This document shows positions 43,970-55,781 of a stretch of DNA of 64,000 nucleotides, piece after piece. The notes under the pieces are model-generated. The model did no database searches and was not told the DNA's origin. It saw only the letters and a list, made by a program, of their open reading frames with translations. Where the stretch lies: the NCBI RefSeq assembly GCF_025370935.1, contig NC_133482.1:14697431-14761430 (forward strand). The letters are read 5' to 3'. This DNA is from Choristoneura fumiferana. Taxonomy: Eukaryota > Arthropoda > Insecta > Lepidoptera > Tortricidae. The translations under genes and the position numbers were made by a program. Every line of letters begins with the position of its first letter. The first letter of the stretch is position 1.

Positions 43970-44490
43970 CTTTGTATAAATAAATAATAATTCCATTCGT
44001 TGATAATATTTTGAAAGATCTTGCACTCTCTCTATAATTTCGTAACTTGAACCGCCTGGAGAGTTGTAGCCCGCTTTTCACCCGGGATAGTGCAGCGACA
44101 CGGGATGGTATTTTTGGGGCGAACGCTTTATTTCCCCATTCCCCCATTTGCCGGGTCTTAGTCTAATTTAGGAGCCCGCAAAACTGCTAAAGTGGACTTG
44201 CGTGGAGTTTTTAGAAAGCCACCTTTATTGCTAGTTTGGTAAGATTCGAAATAGTTTCCTGGGTTTTCTTAATGGTGGTTGTGATCCGTTTCATAATTAT
44301 ATGTGTTTAAGTTGTACACAATAATGTAACGATAACTAATGTTTTAAGTGCACATTTAACACATACATGGCTCCTAGTAGGTATCTAGTATTCTAGAATA
44401 GGAATGTGTTCATTCCTACCTACTTTGTTTTACACGATAAATATTAAAAATATTTTTGGAACACTAACACCACTAAGACCAAGTAAAAAA

Positions 44491-44935
44491 AAACCGGCCA
44501 AGAGCGTGTCGGACACGCCCGAAGTAGGATTCCGTAGCCATTACGCCATTATCCATTATGAATGAATGAATTAATTAATTAATTATTTTTTCTAAGGATT
44601 TCGTCACAAACAAATCACTGAATCGAAAAATCGTCTTAGCAAACCCCTAATGATTTTAAAAGACGTATCCAACAATACCCCACACTACAAGGTTGGATAA
44701 GAAAAAAAATCACTCCCACTTTACGTTTATGGGAGGTATAGGTACTCTATAATTTTTTTTTTATTTTATTATTGTACCATTTTATCGGCATAGGTTACAT
44801 ATATGTATATTCGTGCAAAATTACAGCTTTCTAGAATTGATAGTCCCTGAGCAAAGCCGCGGACGGACAGACAGACAGACATGGCGAAACTATAAGGGTT
44901 CCGTTTTTGCCATTTCGGCTCCGGAACCCTAAAAA
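44491..44935 (+). repeat. GGCCAAGAGCGTG/GGAACCCTA repeat
   Basis: Second forward copy; the (GACA)n run is at 44865-44880, and the right end is ggctccggaaccctaaaaa. Confidence 0.7.
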
Positions 44936-44949
44936 CCGACTACTTACTC

Positions 44950-45125
44950 AGTAGTTAAAAGGTTTATTTGTTTTAGAAACAGAAACGATTTTCATGTCGT
45001 TAGACGGTATTCGAACCCGTGTTCCATTGATTTTATACACCAGAAGTGTCATACCACTAGACTACATCCATCCAACCAGACGAAAATCTTAATCATTGCA
45101 TACGTAGTGGCGTGTAGTGCCATCT
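44950..45125 (-). mobile_element. tRNA-derived SINE, family E
   Basis: Reversed: atgtagtctagtggtatgac (A-box-like) and acgggttcgaataccgtct (B-box-like) with about 35 bases between them. Only one copy is visible, so the 3' end is not defined. Confidence 0.55.
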
Positions 45126-45159
45126 ATGTTAACTTTATAAATTAGTAGAAAAAAAACAC

Positions 45160-45600
45160 ATTTACAATATAATACAATAACATAACTCTTTATCTACATG
45201 CATATCATAACTTCCCTATTATATGTTCAGAAACGACTATCAAATGGCCTTTATTAAGAAACCTGGTATCTACGGGTGCATCTTAATGTTCACATTAAAG
45301 TACAGTGCATCTTAATGTTTACATTAAAAGTATCGGTAATACTTTTTTTAACAATGCATATCTGTACATATTGTAGAAAACTTATGACATGCATGTAGAT
45401 AATAATTATTACAATACAATACAATACAATACAAAGACTCTTTATTGTATTGTATTATTATTATAAATGTAATTTTTTTAAGCTTTGGTAGGTACTTCAA
45501 ACTAATCAGTAACACTAACTTAAAAATACAGGCCATATCTGAACATATTATAGAAAACTTATGATATGCATGTAGATAAAGTTATGTATGCGGCTATACA
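45160..45600 (-). repeat. Fragmented LINE 3' tails with (TTGTA)n
   Basis: Two reversed pentamer runs (around 45165-45185 and 45410-45440) and duplicated blocks (gtgcatcttaatgttcacat/gtgcatcttaatgtttacat, 45276-45330; agaaaacttatgacatgcat, 45374 and 45550) show repeated insertion or local duplication. Confidence 0.45.
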
Positions 45601-45607
45601 TAATTAG

Positions 45608-45686
45608 GCATTAAAACTTTCGTGTGATCTTATTATGAAACTCGCCTTCGGCTCGTTTCATAAAACCACACTCGTACTTTAATGCC
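45608..45686. repeat. Hairpin-forming inverted repeat
   Basis: gcattaaaactttcgtgtga ... ctcgcc, a short turn, then gctcgtttcataaaaccaca ... ctttaatgc. A similar design (diverged) is at 56264-56350. Confidence 0.5.
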
Positions 45687-45689
45687 TCT

Positions 45690-46770
45690 CATTATGCACC
45701 AGCCACACACCAACACATAGTAAGTAGTACAGAAAACACAGATATTGACAACGTCATCTGCAGCTAGAAAGTCATATAAGCGCTTATCTCGGGAACCGAT
45801 TTCCGTTAAAAAAACACACATTCCCATTAATTGCTTCTCATGAAGATCGTTCTATCAATTCCGGCAATAAAACAGTGCTCCGGTATTAATTCGTTTGACT
45901 TCGGAACATCTGCTTTTCGCCCCCTGGGAAACTAAGGCTGTGTTTCCTTAAAAAAATGCTATTATTCTACTTAAAATTTTTGTCTGGTAGGTACTTGCTT
46001 TTCTAAAACGTTTTATGTCAATTCCACATTTTTCCTAAAACACGACTTAGATAAATAAAAAATTAGTTAACTCCTGTAGGTTACGTTAGTTTTGGTTCGG
46101 GGTTTATGCTTAAATTATATTTAGCCTAAATGTGTAGCATTTCGTAACGTAGCTAATTAGGTGCGTAATTCGCTTTGTTTAATTCCCGTTTTGATATTAT
46201 CATAATTATGATGTTTTAGGCCGACATTTCATTATTTCCAATAACACATCCTTTACTACCATAAAGTCGTTTAACAAAATATTACTTTACACGTTTATGG
46301 TTTTTTTTAATTTAGCACGCTATAAGTTCTTTATTGCCCGACTTTTGCAACTGAAAACATTTTATTAACACGTTCCGATTCCGCCTATATATACATGTAG
46401 TAATTGAATTTCCCTCAAGTCTATCCGAACCCTTACTCTTATTCGGTATTTACGGTCAGTAAAAACCAGTCATTAAAGTTGTTTTACTCGCGCGGGGTTC
46501 GAATTGTTCCCTTAATGCCTGCAAAAGGGATCGTTGGGGGCACACGTTAACCGATATTGTTGCAGATTTGTTTTTGTTATTCTATAATCTTCGGGTTTTA
46601 AGTAGAGCTGGATTTAGCTAAGCATGTTAGGTGTCTCGAGAGAAGAGATGGTCAACATATGCTGCTAGTTTCGTCTTGTGTCATACCAGGAACTTCACCA
46701 ATTTTCCAAATAAAATCATTATCATCAGGGGTTAAAATTCCATCGTTTAGCAAATGTCTACCCCTTAGAA
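45690..46770. other. No gene recognised
   Basis: A+T-rich DNA without recognised repeats. Confidence 0.4.
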
Positions 46771-46960
46771 CTTTACGTCACATGCATCTATTTGGTTGCC
46801 TACAACTTCCGTGATGTCGTCGTTGAAGAACTAGAGTCATTGACATAACTCAAACTAGGTGGCCTCCGATTAGGTGGATTTTCTTTTCATCATCAATCAT
46901 CATCCATCATCATAGCCGTAGAACGTCCACTGTTGGACATAGGCCTCCCCCATAGACATT
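46770..46960 (-). mobile_element. RTE-type 3' end
   Basis: catcatccatcatcatagcc, then gtagaacgtccactgttgga and cataggcctcccccat form the reversed end. Weak traces of the coding part lie in the 46790-46880 stretch. Confidence 0.5.
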
Positions 46961-46969
46961 TTCTTTTTA

Positions 46970-47860
46970 TCTGCTTCAAATTTTTATGAAAAATAAATAT
47001 GTATCTATTGGCAGCTACGAGTCAGATGTTTCCTGCAGTTAGTTTTATAGTTTTTATAAAATAAACAGGCTTTTGAGACATCTGGTAGGGTCAACCTACA
47101 GTGGTGTTTTTTTAATCCGTAGTCTAACACCTGCATTTAAGTTAAGCTTTGTCAACATTATAAAGTGACAAGGCTTAACATTCATAAACACTAAGGGAAT
47201 TCGAAACTAAGTGTCATTAAAGCAAACACAAAATTGACCTAACCAATATTTCTTAATTATGAAGCTATCACATACAATATAAAAATATATGTTTAAGAGC
47301 AAGCTCTGCATCGCATTGCTTATTTGTTTCTTACATCAACATACATCGCTCCTTTCACCCCATTACAAAAGTAAACAGACACCATGAATTTTCCCGCGGA
47401 AAGGTTCTGATACCACCTTCACATTCATCACGTGTTTTATGTATACCTGTCAGTTTTGAGCTCAGAGCGAGAACATTTTCTTTTGCCACGTTGATTTTTA
47501 CCAGACATTACTACGGTTACGTCGGATTTTATGTAAGATTTGAATTGGGTGGTGAACATGGACATTAGAAATGAAGAATATAAAGACAAGCTCAAAAATC
47601 TCAGGCAATAGATTTATAGAGACTCCTAGCGCCATCTTAAGAGCAAATATAGTATACCGACTTCTAACGCCATCTAGTGAGCTAGTAACGCCAATATCCT
47701 GCATCACGCCATCAACATTTCTCAACTCAGACGCATAAATACAACTCTTGAAGATCTTTCCTCGGACTTCGGGCCCTTGGAATAACATCTGCATAGAGAA
47801 AGACCTTTCTATTGTGACCTCTTCCAGAGTTTCCTTTTAAAGATAAGTATCATCCAAACC
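46970..47860. other. No gene recognised
   Basis: A 98-codon minus-strand frame (47498-47794) has no motif and overlaps duplicated phrases (gcgccatctta / cgccatctagtgag), so I do not call it a gene. Confidence 0.4.
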
Positions 47861-47866
47861 TGGCAG

Positions 47867-48022
47867 TACAATAAAATACAACACAATACAATAACTCTTT
47901 ATTGTACACCAGAAAAGGAGTAAGTAAGCGATACAGAAAACAGATACACAGAGAGAAAATTACAAGGTAAGCAATAAGCGGCCTTATCGCTTAAGAGCGA
48001 TCTCTTCCAGGTAACCTTTACC
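47867..48022 (-). mobile_element. LINE 3' end with (TTGTA)n tail, G family
   Basis: Reversed tail acaataaaatacaacacaat, cctttttctggtg-type body, gcgatctcttccaggtaacc. Best copy of this family in the window. Confidence 0.65.
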
Positions 48023-48029
48023 TTTATTC

Positions 48030-49015
48030 GGTACTTAATTAGCTACAACCTTGCTCCTCAGTTATCGCTCAGCTCCACTATGCTCGTGGAGAAACAATGT
48101 AAAAATAGTTGTATCTAATAGAGATTTCTGCTAATTAACGCATGAATTCATCAATTAAATTAATTCAGTTTTTAGGAAAAAAAATAGTACTAAAGATAAC
48201 CAGGTTTATTTGTTCTGTAGCTGACATTTCAATTGGTTTCAACTCTGACGAACAAGTTAACTCCTCGACAGCATTATTAGGGAGCCACGTGTGCTCAGGA
48301 GTCTGCATTCTATACTTCAGACTAACTTGGAGCTCAAGTTGAAAACAAACTTGTGCTGTTAACTCGCGAAAAACATTTTCGCGTAGAAGTGTGATAGTAG
48401 ATTAGAAAAAATACTGTGTGATTAAATCTTATTTGTTTTGTTATCTCACAGTTTATTTTGTTTTGCGCATTAGGAATATTGAATATTGAAGACTGTCCCA
48501 TTCGCGGATTGCACATTTTTTTTTTGCCAACCATAAAAACTGTGTAAAACGAATAAAAAAGTCACAAAACTCTGGCTTCTGTTTCCCTTTAACGTGTTTC
48601 ATAGTTAAATTCCGAGTTGTGCACCACATTTTGGTGGAATATGAGAGACTGTTGTAAAATGAATAAAATTTATAGCTATAGAAGTAATAGGCTACAACAG
48701 AAGTAGTAAGGGTATAAAAATAAGGTAGCAGGGGAGAGCTTCCTTGATATTTGATAAATAAAATCGTTTCAAGCCAGGGTTAACCTAATTCTTGATTCAG
48801 AAACGATCGTCAGCCTTCCGCACAATACATATTATTATCACGTCAACTCCATTGTGTATTAACCTTACAAAGAAATTACATTTTACCTTTCGGTTAGGGT
48901 TGCCTGGAGTCGACTTTGTACAGGCATATTTATTCGGGTTGATTCGTAACGATTAGAGCCGGGATGTTTTCAAATTAAACTTGGTTATATTTATTACAAA
49001 ACAATTGTAATTAGA
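48030..49015. other. No gene recognised
   Basis: A+T-rich; no repeat or coding signal identified. Confidence 0.4.
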
Positions 49016-49029
49016 TAACTTTTTGCTTC

Positions 49030-49080
49030 CATCCCATCCCAGCCTATATACGTCCCACTGCTGGGCACGGCCTCCTCTCA
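49030..49080 (-). mobile_element. 51-bp SINE family A remnant with target duplication
   Basis: catcccatcccagcctatat to gggcacggcctcctctc only. Flanks aac(T)6gctt and aac(T)5gctt are near-perfect direct repeats. It represents just the 3' end. Confidence 0.7.
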
Positions 49081-49401
49081 ACTTTTTGCTTGGTGAAATT
49101 TTATTGTTTTCTTTGTCTGGTGATAGCGTTGCCTAATTAGTATTTGTAATGTTGGTATTTAAACAATACATATTGTTTTGAATTCTCTATAGCAAATCAT
49201 TGTGTACCTAATTGGTGAACTGTTAATTGGTGTTAAGGCAAAAGGGTTTGCCCCTTTCAATAATTGAAGCTATTTGAAAACTATTCTTACAGTTCTTTAA
49301 TAGGTAATTGTAAGTGTAACAGATTAATTTCTAGCAACAATTTATAACAATATAACAACTTGAAATTTAGCGCAGCAACAGACGATTTACAAGTACTCTA
49401 A

Positions 49402-49542
49402 GGGGCTGTTTCACCATCCATTGATTAGTGTTAACTGACTGTTAAATGTGATGCAGTTTCTATTTGTTTTGTTCGAATAGACGGAGACGGCACCACACTT
49501 AACCGTCAGTTTACACTAATCAATGGATGGTGAAACAGCCCC
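49402..49542. mobile_element. 141-bp palindromic MITE with TAA flanks
   Basis: Same family as 12966-13105; arms from ggggctgtttcaccatccat and its complement, with TAA at 49399-49401 and 49543-49545. Confidence 0.85.
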
Positions 49543-49549
49543 TAAATAT

Positions 49550-50076
49550 CATTAAAACAACAAAAATTCTAAATCACGCTGGCTCAAAATTGGGTCTTTT
49601 TTCGCAGGGCAACCCTACCCCATCCCTTTACGTAATAAATAAATCTTTATTTTCCACCTTGCAATACCATAAACTCAGCACGTAGCAACACCTATACACG
49701 GATTATAAGGTTATTACCCTAACAATGAATTTTCCTTTTTACGTGTTGGTAATAAAATAACTCGAGAGGTTTAACGACAGAAACGTCACTTTGACAGTTT
49801 TCTACGTGTGTTGAGTTAGTGTTCTTAGGAAGTTGGTATTGTTATTGTTACGCTTTATATAATAATAATAATAATTTATTCGTAAAAACATCCAGTTACA
49901 AAAGTGACAATTTATACTAGAAAAACCTGTACTTTAGGATAAGCAGTGCTTCTCCCCAAAATTCACAATTACAGATATTTTGTATTGAAAACCAAAAATA
50001 AAAATAAATTATAAAAAATTAAAACAAAATAAAAATTAAGTACAACTATTTAAATTACATGAAGAAAAGAAAAATA

Positions 50077-50080
<4 letters not shown>
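49550..50080. other. No gene recognised
   Basis: A+T-rich; an (ATA)n-like run occurs around 49858-49875. Confidence 0.4.

Positions 50081-50142
<62 letters not shown>
50081..50142. repeat. (GT)31 microsatellite
   Basis: Sixty-two bases of uninterrupted GT dinucleotides. The minus-strand frame through it is an artefact. Confidence 0.98.
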
Positions 50143-50143
<1 letters not shown>

Positions 50144-50459
50144 TTTGGTAATAATATATTTGGTATTATTAATATATAAAAGATAATAAATAGATAGATA
50201 GAAGATATATAGGTACATAGAAGATAGATAGAATAGAAGATTAAATTTGTTTAAAGCTTTTATCTCAAAATGGTTTTAATTTACGATTACTAAAACAAAA
50301 AGTACAATCCCAATTATTATTTTTGGTACGGGTTTCCGATCACGGGTCTATGGGTACCCGTTCATTTGAAAGGGGTCGAAGACTTACATATCAATGTCGG
50401 ATCTGAGGTCATATTGTCTAACTTGCGGCAGCTCACGCCGTATTCACTATCTCTACCTA

Positions 50460-50745
50460 TCCTCAATCTTTACCGTTTGACAGAAAGGAATGGTGATGCA
50501 ATATTGATAATAAGCGCGTAAGCCAATATAATACGGGCATATCTGCCGGATGCACCCTCAAAGATGGGCGCACACAGCCACATGGTGGGTGCCGCTCGAC
50601 GGCCACCGACGAGCTTAGGCGTACATGGCCATGACCTGGCTGGACGGAGAACTGAGTCAGTGGCCGGATGTGGCTCTGGATAGGGGATGTATAGGTCAAG
50701 AAGGGAGGCCTTTGCCCAGCAGTGGGACTCACATATAGGCTAATT
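50460..50745 (+). mobile_element. Degraded LINE 3' region
   Basis: accgtttgacagaaaggaat at the left; then ctggacggagaactgagtca; then gaagggaggcctttgcccag followed by cagtgggactcacatatagg. The end resembles RTE/SINE-A tails but lacks the (GAT)n run. Confidence 0.45.
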
Positions 50746-50749
50746 TAAA

Positions 50750-51390
50750 AAAAATACGGTCTCTGTTCCGTAGTACTGTAGTGGACGGACAGTCCACTAT
50801 CCTAATAATATTCTATTATATTAAGAAAAACACTTCTTTATGATCTATTCATATTTATTTCAAATCAACTCGCTACGTTGGCAGCTCGAATACAAGTCTT
50901 CTGTTTAACACTCTTGCGTCCGTTCAATATTATTATTCAAAAATGGAACTATGCTGCCAGTATTAAATGAACGTATGCAAGAAGTTAGTACAGTGCCTAA
51001 TCAAGAAATCTAATCTACGACCAAGTTTTTAACCGAAATGTTTGTTAAAGCCAAATCCCAAAATGGTAAAGCGTCGGTTAATTTTTTTTAATTACATCAT
51101 TTATTTTCATACTCCAAAGAGACCAAGGTCTCTCAAGGTCAAGAAGGTTCTTTTCAGAGCGTGTTCATAAGCACTTAAGGGCTTTTGTGAGAAGAAAATT
51201 AATTTTACAGAGTAATTACTATTACGAAAACGAGACAATGTGAGGGTCCGAATCACTCTGAGTTTTCTTGAGTGCTTTCATTTATACACAGTGAATTGAC
51301 ATTTAAAGGTAGCTAAGGACATTCACTTTTACGTGTTAGAATTTTACGTTGTCTATTGTATTCTTATACTACTTTTTATCTACATTTATC
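50750..51390. other. No gene recognised
   Basis: No shared repeat or coding signal. Confidence 0.4.
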
Positions 51391-51423
51391 CCCCGTTTCA
51401 CCATCCTTTGATTAAATTTAGAC

Positions 51424-51560
51424 GACCGGATGGCCAAGTTGTTAGAGAACCTGACTACGAAGCTTGAGGTCCCGGGTTCCGGCCGGGGCATATATTTCTA
51501 TGAATAATACGAATGTTTGTTCTCGAGTCTTGGATGTTTAATAATGTATTAAAGTATTAA
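51424..51560 (+). mobile_element. SINE family C, 3'-truncated
   Basis: gatggccaagttgttagaga (A-box-like), gaggtcccgggttccggccg (B-box-like), then tctcgagtcttggatgttta. It follows cccccgtttcaccatccttt (51391), a scrap of the palindromic MITE family seen at 49402. Confidence 0.7.
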
Positions 51561-51927
51561 TTAAGTTTAATTAATTAATATATAAAAAAAATAAGTTTAA
51601 TACACAAATGTTTTAGTTACCTTTATTTTGTTTTATATTATAGATAAATCTTTTTAATCAGTTTGTAAATAAAAGTGTATTTTAAACGTACAATTTAATG
51701 TCGCAAGACGTTGAAACAACATCATTAGCATTGTTTGACCTTTTTTGTTTTAGTTCTATTGTCTAAATATATTTGTGTAAGTACATTACATCAAAATTAA
51801 TAAACACATCATAAATTACCAGAAAATGACAAAAAAAACTAAATTAATAAAATAATAATAAAAAATGAAAAATATCAAAAAATCTAAAAAAAAGAATAAA
51901 CTATATCGTATTTATTTAATTTATTGA

Positions 51928-52025
51928 ATCAGGCGTTACTTTGCGGAGGTCCATATCAATGAACTAAAAGAATTTCCTAGCTTTGAAGGTCGCGGGTGAG
52001 AAAGGAAATTCTTTAAGTTCATCGT
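51928..52025. repeat. D-family repeat, collapsed palindrome
   Basis: tgaatcaggcgttactttgc to atgaactaaaagaatttcct, then a short turn, then aggtcgcgggtgagaaagga to tctttaagttcat. This looks like an end-to-end deletion derivative of the fold-back element at 33801. Confidence 0.65.
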
Positions 52026-52029
52026 ATTT

Positions 52030-52135
52030 ATTTATATATTTATTTAAATTATTTTGGTACAATTACATATTGTAAACAACAGCACTGTAGATCCAGCTAT
52101 GGATACTAGGTAACGGATAAACATACTTATATAGC
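52030..52135 (-). mobile_element. SINE family C fragment
   Basis: A reversed aataaata tail, then gatactaggtaacggataaa and catacttatatag. Confidence 0.5.
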
Positions 52136-52604
52136 CCGAAACTTGTCGAGTTAAACTTGATTTAAGACGTGAATCCGGTGAAATATTATTTAATATGAGT
52201 GAGTCTCACGGTAGTTTCATGGTTTAAATTGTACCTATAAGAAACCCAGTCAAATATTGAATGAATGAATCAAAATAGATCAATGTGACTATTGAATAGG
52301 CATACTGTAATCGTTTTAACCCAGGCAACACTAGCGTACCTACCTGCTTCACAGAATCAATCACAATTCGTATGATCGATCCGAGCGGTTGTTTGTAAAA
52401 GGGAATCGTATAAAATCAAGCTAGGCCGTGGATTCAGACGAGTCTGCCGGTGAAAACACTTTGTATTTCACGCAGTTAGGGTACCGTAGGCAGTTAACAG
52501 ACTCAGTTAAAAAAACTCTGGTAAGGTCAGGTGCAATTTGGAATAGGAATCGCGCTTTTTTAATATTATTAATTAGTTTTGCAGAAAACCTAAGCTTTTC
52601 AGCT

Positions 52605-52685
52605 CTTTTTTAAATAAATAAATGAAATAAAAATAAATATCAATGGACACTTTACACCAATTGACTTAGTCCCCAAGTAAACAAA
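52605..52685 (-). mobile_element. SINE family C 3' end
   Basis: aaataaataaatgaaataaa, then ggacactttacaccaattga and cttagtccccaagtaa. Confidence 0.55.
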
Positions 52686-52728
52686 GGAAATCCTGACGAA
52701 ATCATGTAACTATGAGGTCAAATTTGAC

Positions 52729-52945
52729 ATTATTTATTGAATCAGGCGTTACTTGTTCATCTGCAACCTTACGATGCTACGCCTATGCAATAAATGTGTG
52801 TTCATGCAGCTCCTCCACCTCCACACTGTAAGAAAAAACCCAACGATCACCACTAATACACTACACTGACGCAATTCGAGTTCAACCAGAGTTAGTCCTC
52901 AGAGCAACACAACCGTTCACCAGGTTACCAAATGTTAGACTCAAA
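52729..52945 (+). repeat. D-family repeat, single arm
   Basis: tgaatcaggcgttacttgtt, gcagctcctccacctccaca, tcgagttcaaccagagtt and ttaccaaatgttagactcaa in the standard order. Confidence 0.7.
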
Positions 52946-53079
52946 TAAAATTCTAGGTAGGTACCTATCCAGTATTAATATTTTTGAATCCGATCAGAGA
53001 AACAAGTTACTACGGGCACTACTCAGAGTATCATGCTACAGGGTCTGATCACCTTCTCCGTTGGCAATCTACTAAAGGC

Positions 53080-53217
53080 GATCAAGAAGGAGGCTGGCTC
53101 AATTGGTCTCGGCTGGGAAGAGCTGGAAGAAGCCGCGCAAGATCGAGCCAAATGGAAAACTCTTCTACGAGCCCTATGTCCCTAGTGAGGGATAACAGGA
53201 TCACATCATCATCATAA
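53080..53217 (+). pseudogene. RTE-like C-terminal tail, fifth subfamily
   Basis: A frame beginning near 53110 reads LGWEELEEAAQDRAKWKTLL, then RALCP, and ends near a catcatcatcat tail at 53205-53217. The AQDR..W..L..ALC pattern matches RTE-like LINE ends. Confidence 0.6.
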
Positions 53218-53524
53218 AATAAGAATGTTTTCGAAATAAACGCACTTCAAAAAATACAGAACCATGTCCTAAATCTCGGTTTGTTCGCTCCATTTTCATT
53301 ACACTGTGTTTTTTTTTTTAATTTCAACGTCGATTTTTTAGCCAAAGGTTTTATGTTGCAAAAGGGATTCGGGCTCTTTCAAGCATTTTAGCTCGTGTAC
53401 GATCCAAATAAATAAATGTAAAGAAACGTTCGTGAGAGGAAATAAATTAATTTACATTTGTTACTATTTCCAAGCGTATTGAACTTTAAGATTTCGTTTA
53501 GGATTAAATCTGTTTATTTATTTA

Positions 53525-53794
53525 TTTGACTGGATGGCAAACGAGCAAGTGGGTCTCCTGATGGTAAGAGATCACCACCGCCCATAGACACCTGCAACAC
53601 CAGGGGGATTGCAGATGCGTTGCCAACCTAGAGGCCTAAGATGGGATATCTCAAGTGCCAGTAATTTCACCGGCTGTCTTACTCTCCACGCCGAAACACA
53701 ACAGTGCAAGCACTGCTGCTTCACGGCAGGATTAGCGAGCAAGATGGTGGTAGCAATCCGGGCGGACCTTGCACAAGGTCCTACCACCTGCAAA
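53525..53794 (-). mobile_element. F-family retroposon
   Basis: Third full copy; it differs from the 15001 copy at only a handful of sites, suggesting recent activity of the family. Confidence 0.75.
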
Positions 53795-54211
53795 ATGCTG
53801 TGCCATAAGTGATAATTAAAAACCCTGTGCCCGACACATAATCATGTCATAAGAAGAAATTTTAATGTTTACATTGTGCAATAATAGTACATTACTGCAG
53901 ACTTAGAGTTAACGAAGCCATCTAGAGATACGAGGCCGATAATCCCTGTTCGTGGACGAGGCTTGTATAGTGCTTTTCTCAAATAAATCCAAGGAAATAA
54001 TACCATGTCACTTGATGATTGAACTCATATCGGAAACAATAACACTTATTTGAATAAAAAAACCACTCGTTTTAGTTATAAATCGTATAAGTACTTATAC
54101 CTATTTGTTTTTTTTTCTATTCCCGCCAAAATAATATTTTTCAGCTATTTTTAAGCTGCGGGTTGATGTTTTTGCCGCCAACTCTTGTGATGATTTTATT
54201 TATAAAAAAAT

Positions 54212-54345
54212 GAGGATACAATACAAATATTCTTTATTGCACACCATAAATCAGTACAAAAAACTTGTAATATAAACACTTAGATTCAGGGTAGACAATA
54301 GGCGGTCTTAACGCTTAAAAGTGATCTCTTCCAGACAACAATTAC
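54212..54345 (-). mobile_element. LINE 3' end with pentamer tail, G family
   Basis: ggatacaatacaaatattct, ttgcacaccataaatcagta, then agtgatctcttccagacaac. Confidence 0.6.
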
Positions 54346-54759
54346 CAATCTTATTAATTGGTTATTTTAATAAATGATCAACAATAAATATCAATCTATG
54401 TTTATAATGGAATACCTGATTTATTCTAATTAAATAATCTAGTCAAATAAGAGATTAAATACTAAATACACATTCACGAACTAGGTACGTTTTTTTTTAA
54501 TTGGCCATAGATAGTCAACGACACTAATACTAGCACAAAACTACCCATGTTTTAACGCTAGTAATATTAAGTTTATGGTTTTTATCATCATTTGCAGCAG
54601 CTGCCTTGGCTTGTGCTCCAGGAAGAATGGCTACGCATTAGCCCGAAACACGTCGAATAGACTCGATGAAAAACTGACGTGAGTTATTCGGTGAGCGAGT
54701 CTCGCGGGGTACTTAGTTTCATGTTCACAGTATTTTTACTGTATTTTGTGCTACATCAT

Positions 54760-54845
54760 CAACACCATAGTTTAGTCTTGCAAGAAAAATCGTGAAATTT
54801 ACATTACATTGCGGCACTCGATGCACGATTTTTCTTGCAAGTCTA
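54760..54845. repeat. Hairpin-forming inverted repeat
   Basis: tagtcttgcaagaaaaatcg (54772 on) pairs with cgatttttcttgcaagtcta (54823 on), a 20-bp stem with one difference and about 30 loop bases. Confidence 0.6.
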
Positions 54846-54849
54846 AACT

Positions 54850-55015
54850 CGATTTTAGAATGCCACAATGAACGACAACTCACCACTTGCATCCACCGGT
54901 TGCTTGCAACTCCCACGATATCGTCATTCCACTTAGCGAGAGGCCTGCCAACGCTTCGTCTTCCTGTTCATGGTCGCCACTCTAGGACCTGTCTCCCCCA
55001 ACGATTATCTGTTTG
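54850..55015 (-). mobile_element. RTE-like 3' region, third subfamily
   Basis: gaacgacaactcaccacttg, gcatccaccggttgcttgca, gaggcctgccaacgcttcgt and cttcctgttcatggtcgcca are the reverse of blocks seen at 42655 and 63850. Confidence 0.6.
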
Positions 55016-55051
55016 TGCTTGTAAAGGCAAAAAATTACGTACCTGCATATA

Positions 55052-55519
55052 CAGGGTGGCTCATTTAGATCGGTCAGTATGGGAAAGTCTGAAACTATAA
55101 GACATACGAAGACCTGTAGTTAGGAACCATGTCATCGATTTTAATAAGAAGAAAAACTGCATTCATACATTTAAAAAAAAACTTGTACTCAACTCGGGAA
55201 CCGAACGCGGACGTTTTGAAAAAGAAATCTTACATTAATAAAGAATTTGAAAACAATGCATTTTATTCATTCTAGATATCGTGTTTCATAGTAACGATTT
55301 TATTGCTTATGACCTACACTGTCGATATCCAAATAGAAATAGTGTTTTTTTTTTCAAAACGACCTGGTTCGATTCCCGTACTACTGAGAACTTTTTTTTA
55401 ATGTATGAATGCAGTTTTTCTTGTTACTAAATTCGATCGCATGGTTCCTAAGAACAGATCTTCGTATGTCTTATAGTTTCACACTTTCCCATACTGACCG
55501 ATCTAAATGAGCCACCCTG
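55052..55519. mobile_element. 468-bp MITE with ~80-bp inverted ends at TATA
   Basis: Ends CAGGGTGGCTCATTTAGATC and GATCTAAATGAGCCACCCTG. Inverted similarity extends about 80 bp on each side (to ggaaccatg/catggttcc) and partly further in. TATA flanks both sides (55048-55051, 55520-55523), consistent with a TA-type duplication. Tc1/mariner-like, no coding capacity. Confidence 0.85.
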
Positions 55520-55781
55520 TATAATATTTTAATTCATTAAATTGACATAAACTTGCATAATATCCCACTAACATGAAAAGGAAACCACGCGTGCATAACA
55601 AGCGGAATTAGACGGGAAATTTCGCGGAAGTCATTTAGTGGTCTATTCATTCCGATCCATTTGACATTACACATTCGGTTTTATTTGAGAGCTGGTGATA
55701 TGGCGGGAAAACGCAGCGTGGTTTGGTGGTGGTGTTGCATGGATCCTTTAAGGAGCTGACACACCGCTACTTTGAAAAGGT

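Noticed and set aside
47498..47794. 98-codon minus-strand frame as a gene
   Set aside because: No motif, repeated phrases within it, and no splice or polyadenylation context.
50036..50218. His/Thr-repeat protein
   Set aside because: It is a translation of the (GT)31 microsatellite.
53609..53812. Frame MQMRCQPRGLRW... (also at 15086, 31842 and 58047) as a conserved small protein
   Set aside because: The apparent conservation is that of the F-family repeat; copies carry different stops and read against the element's own orientation.
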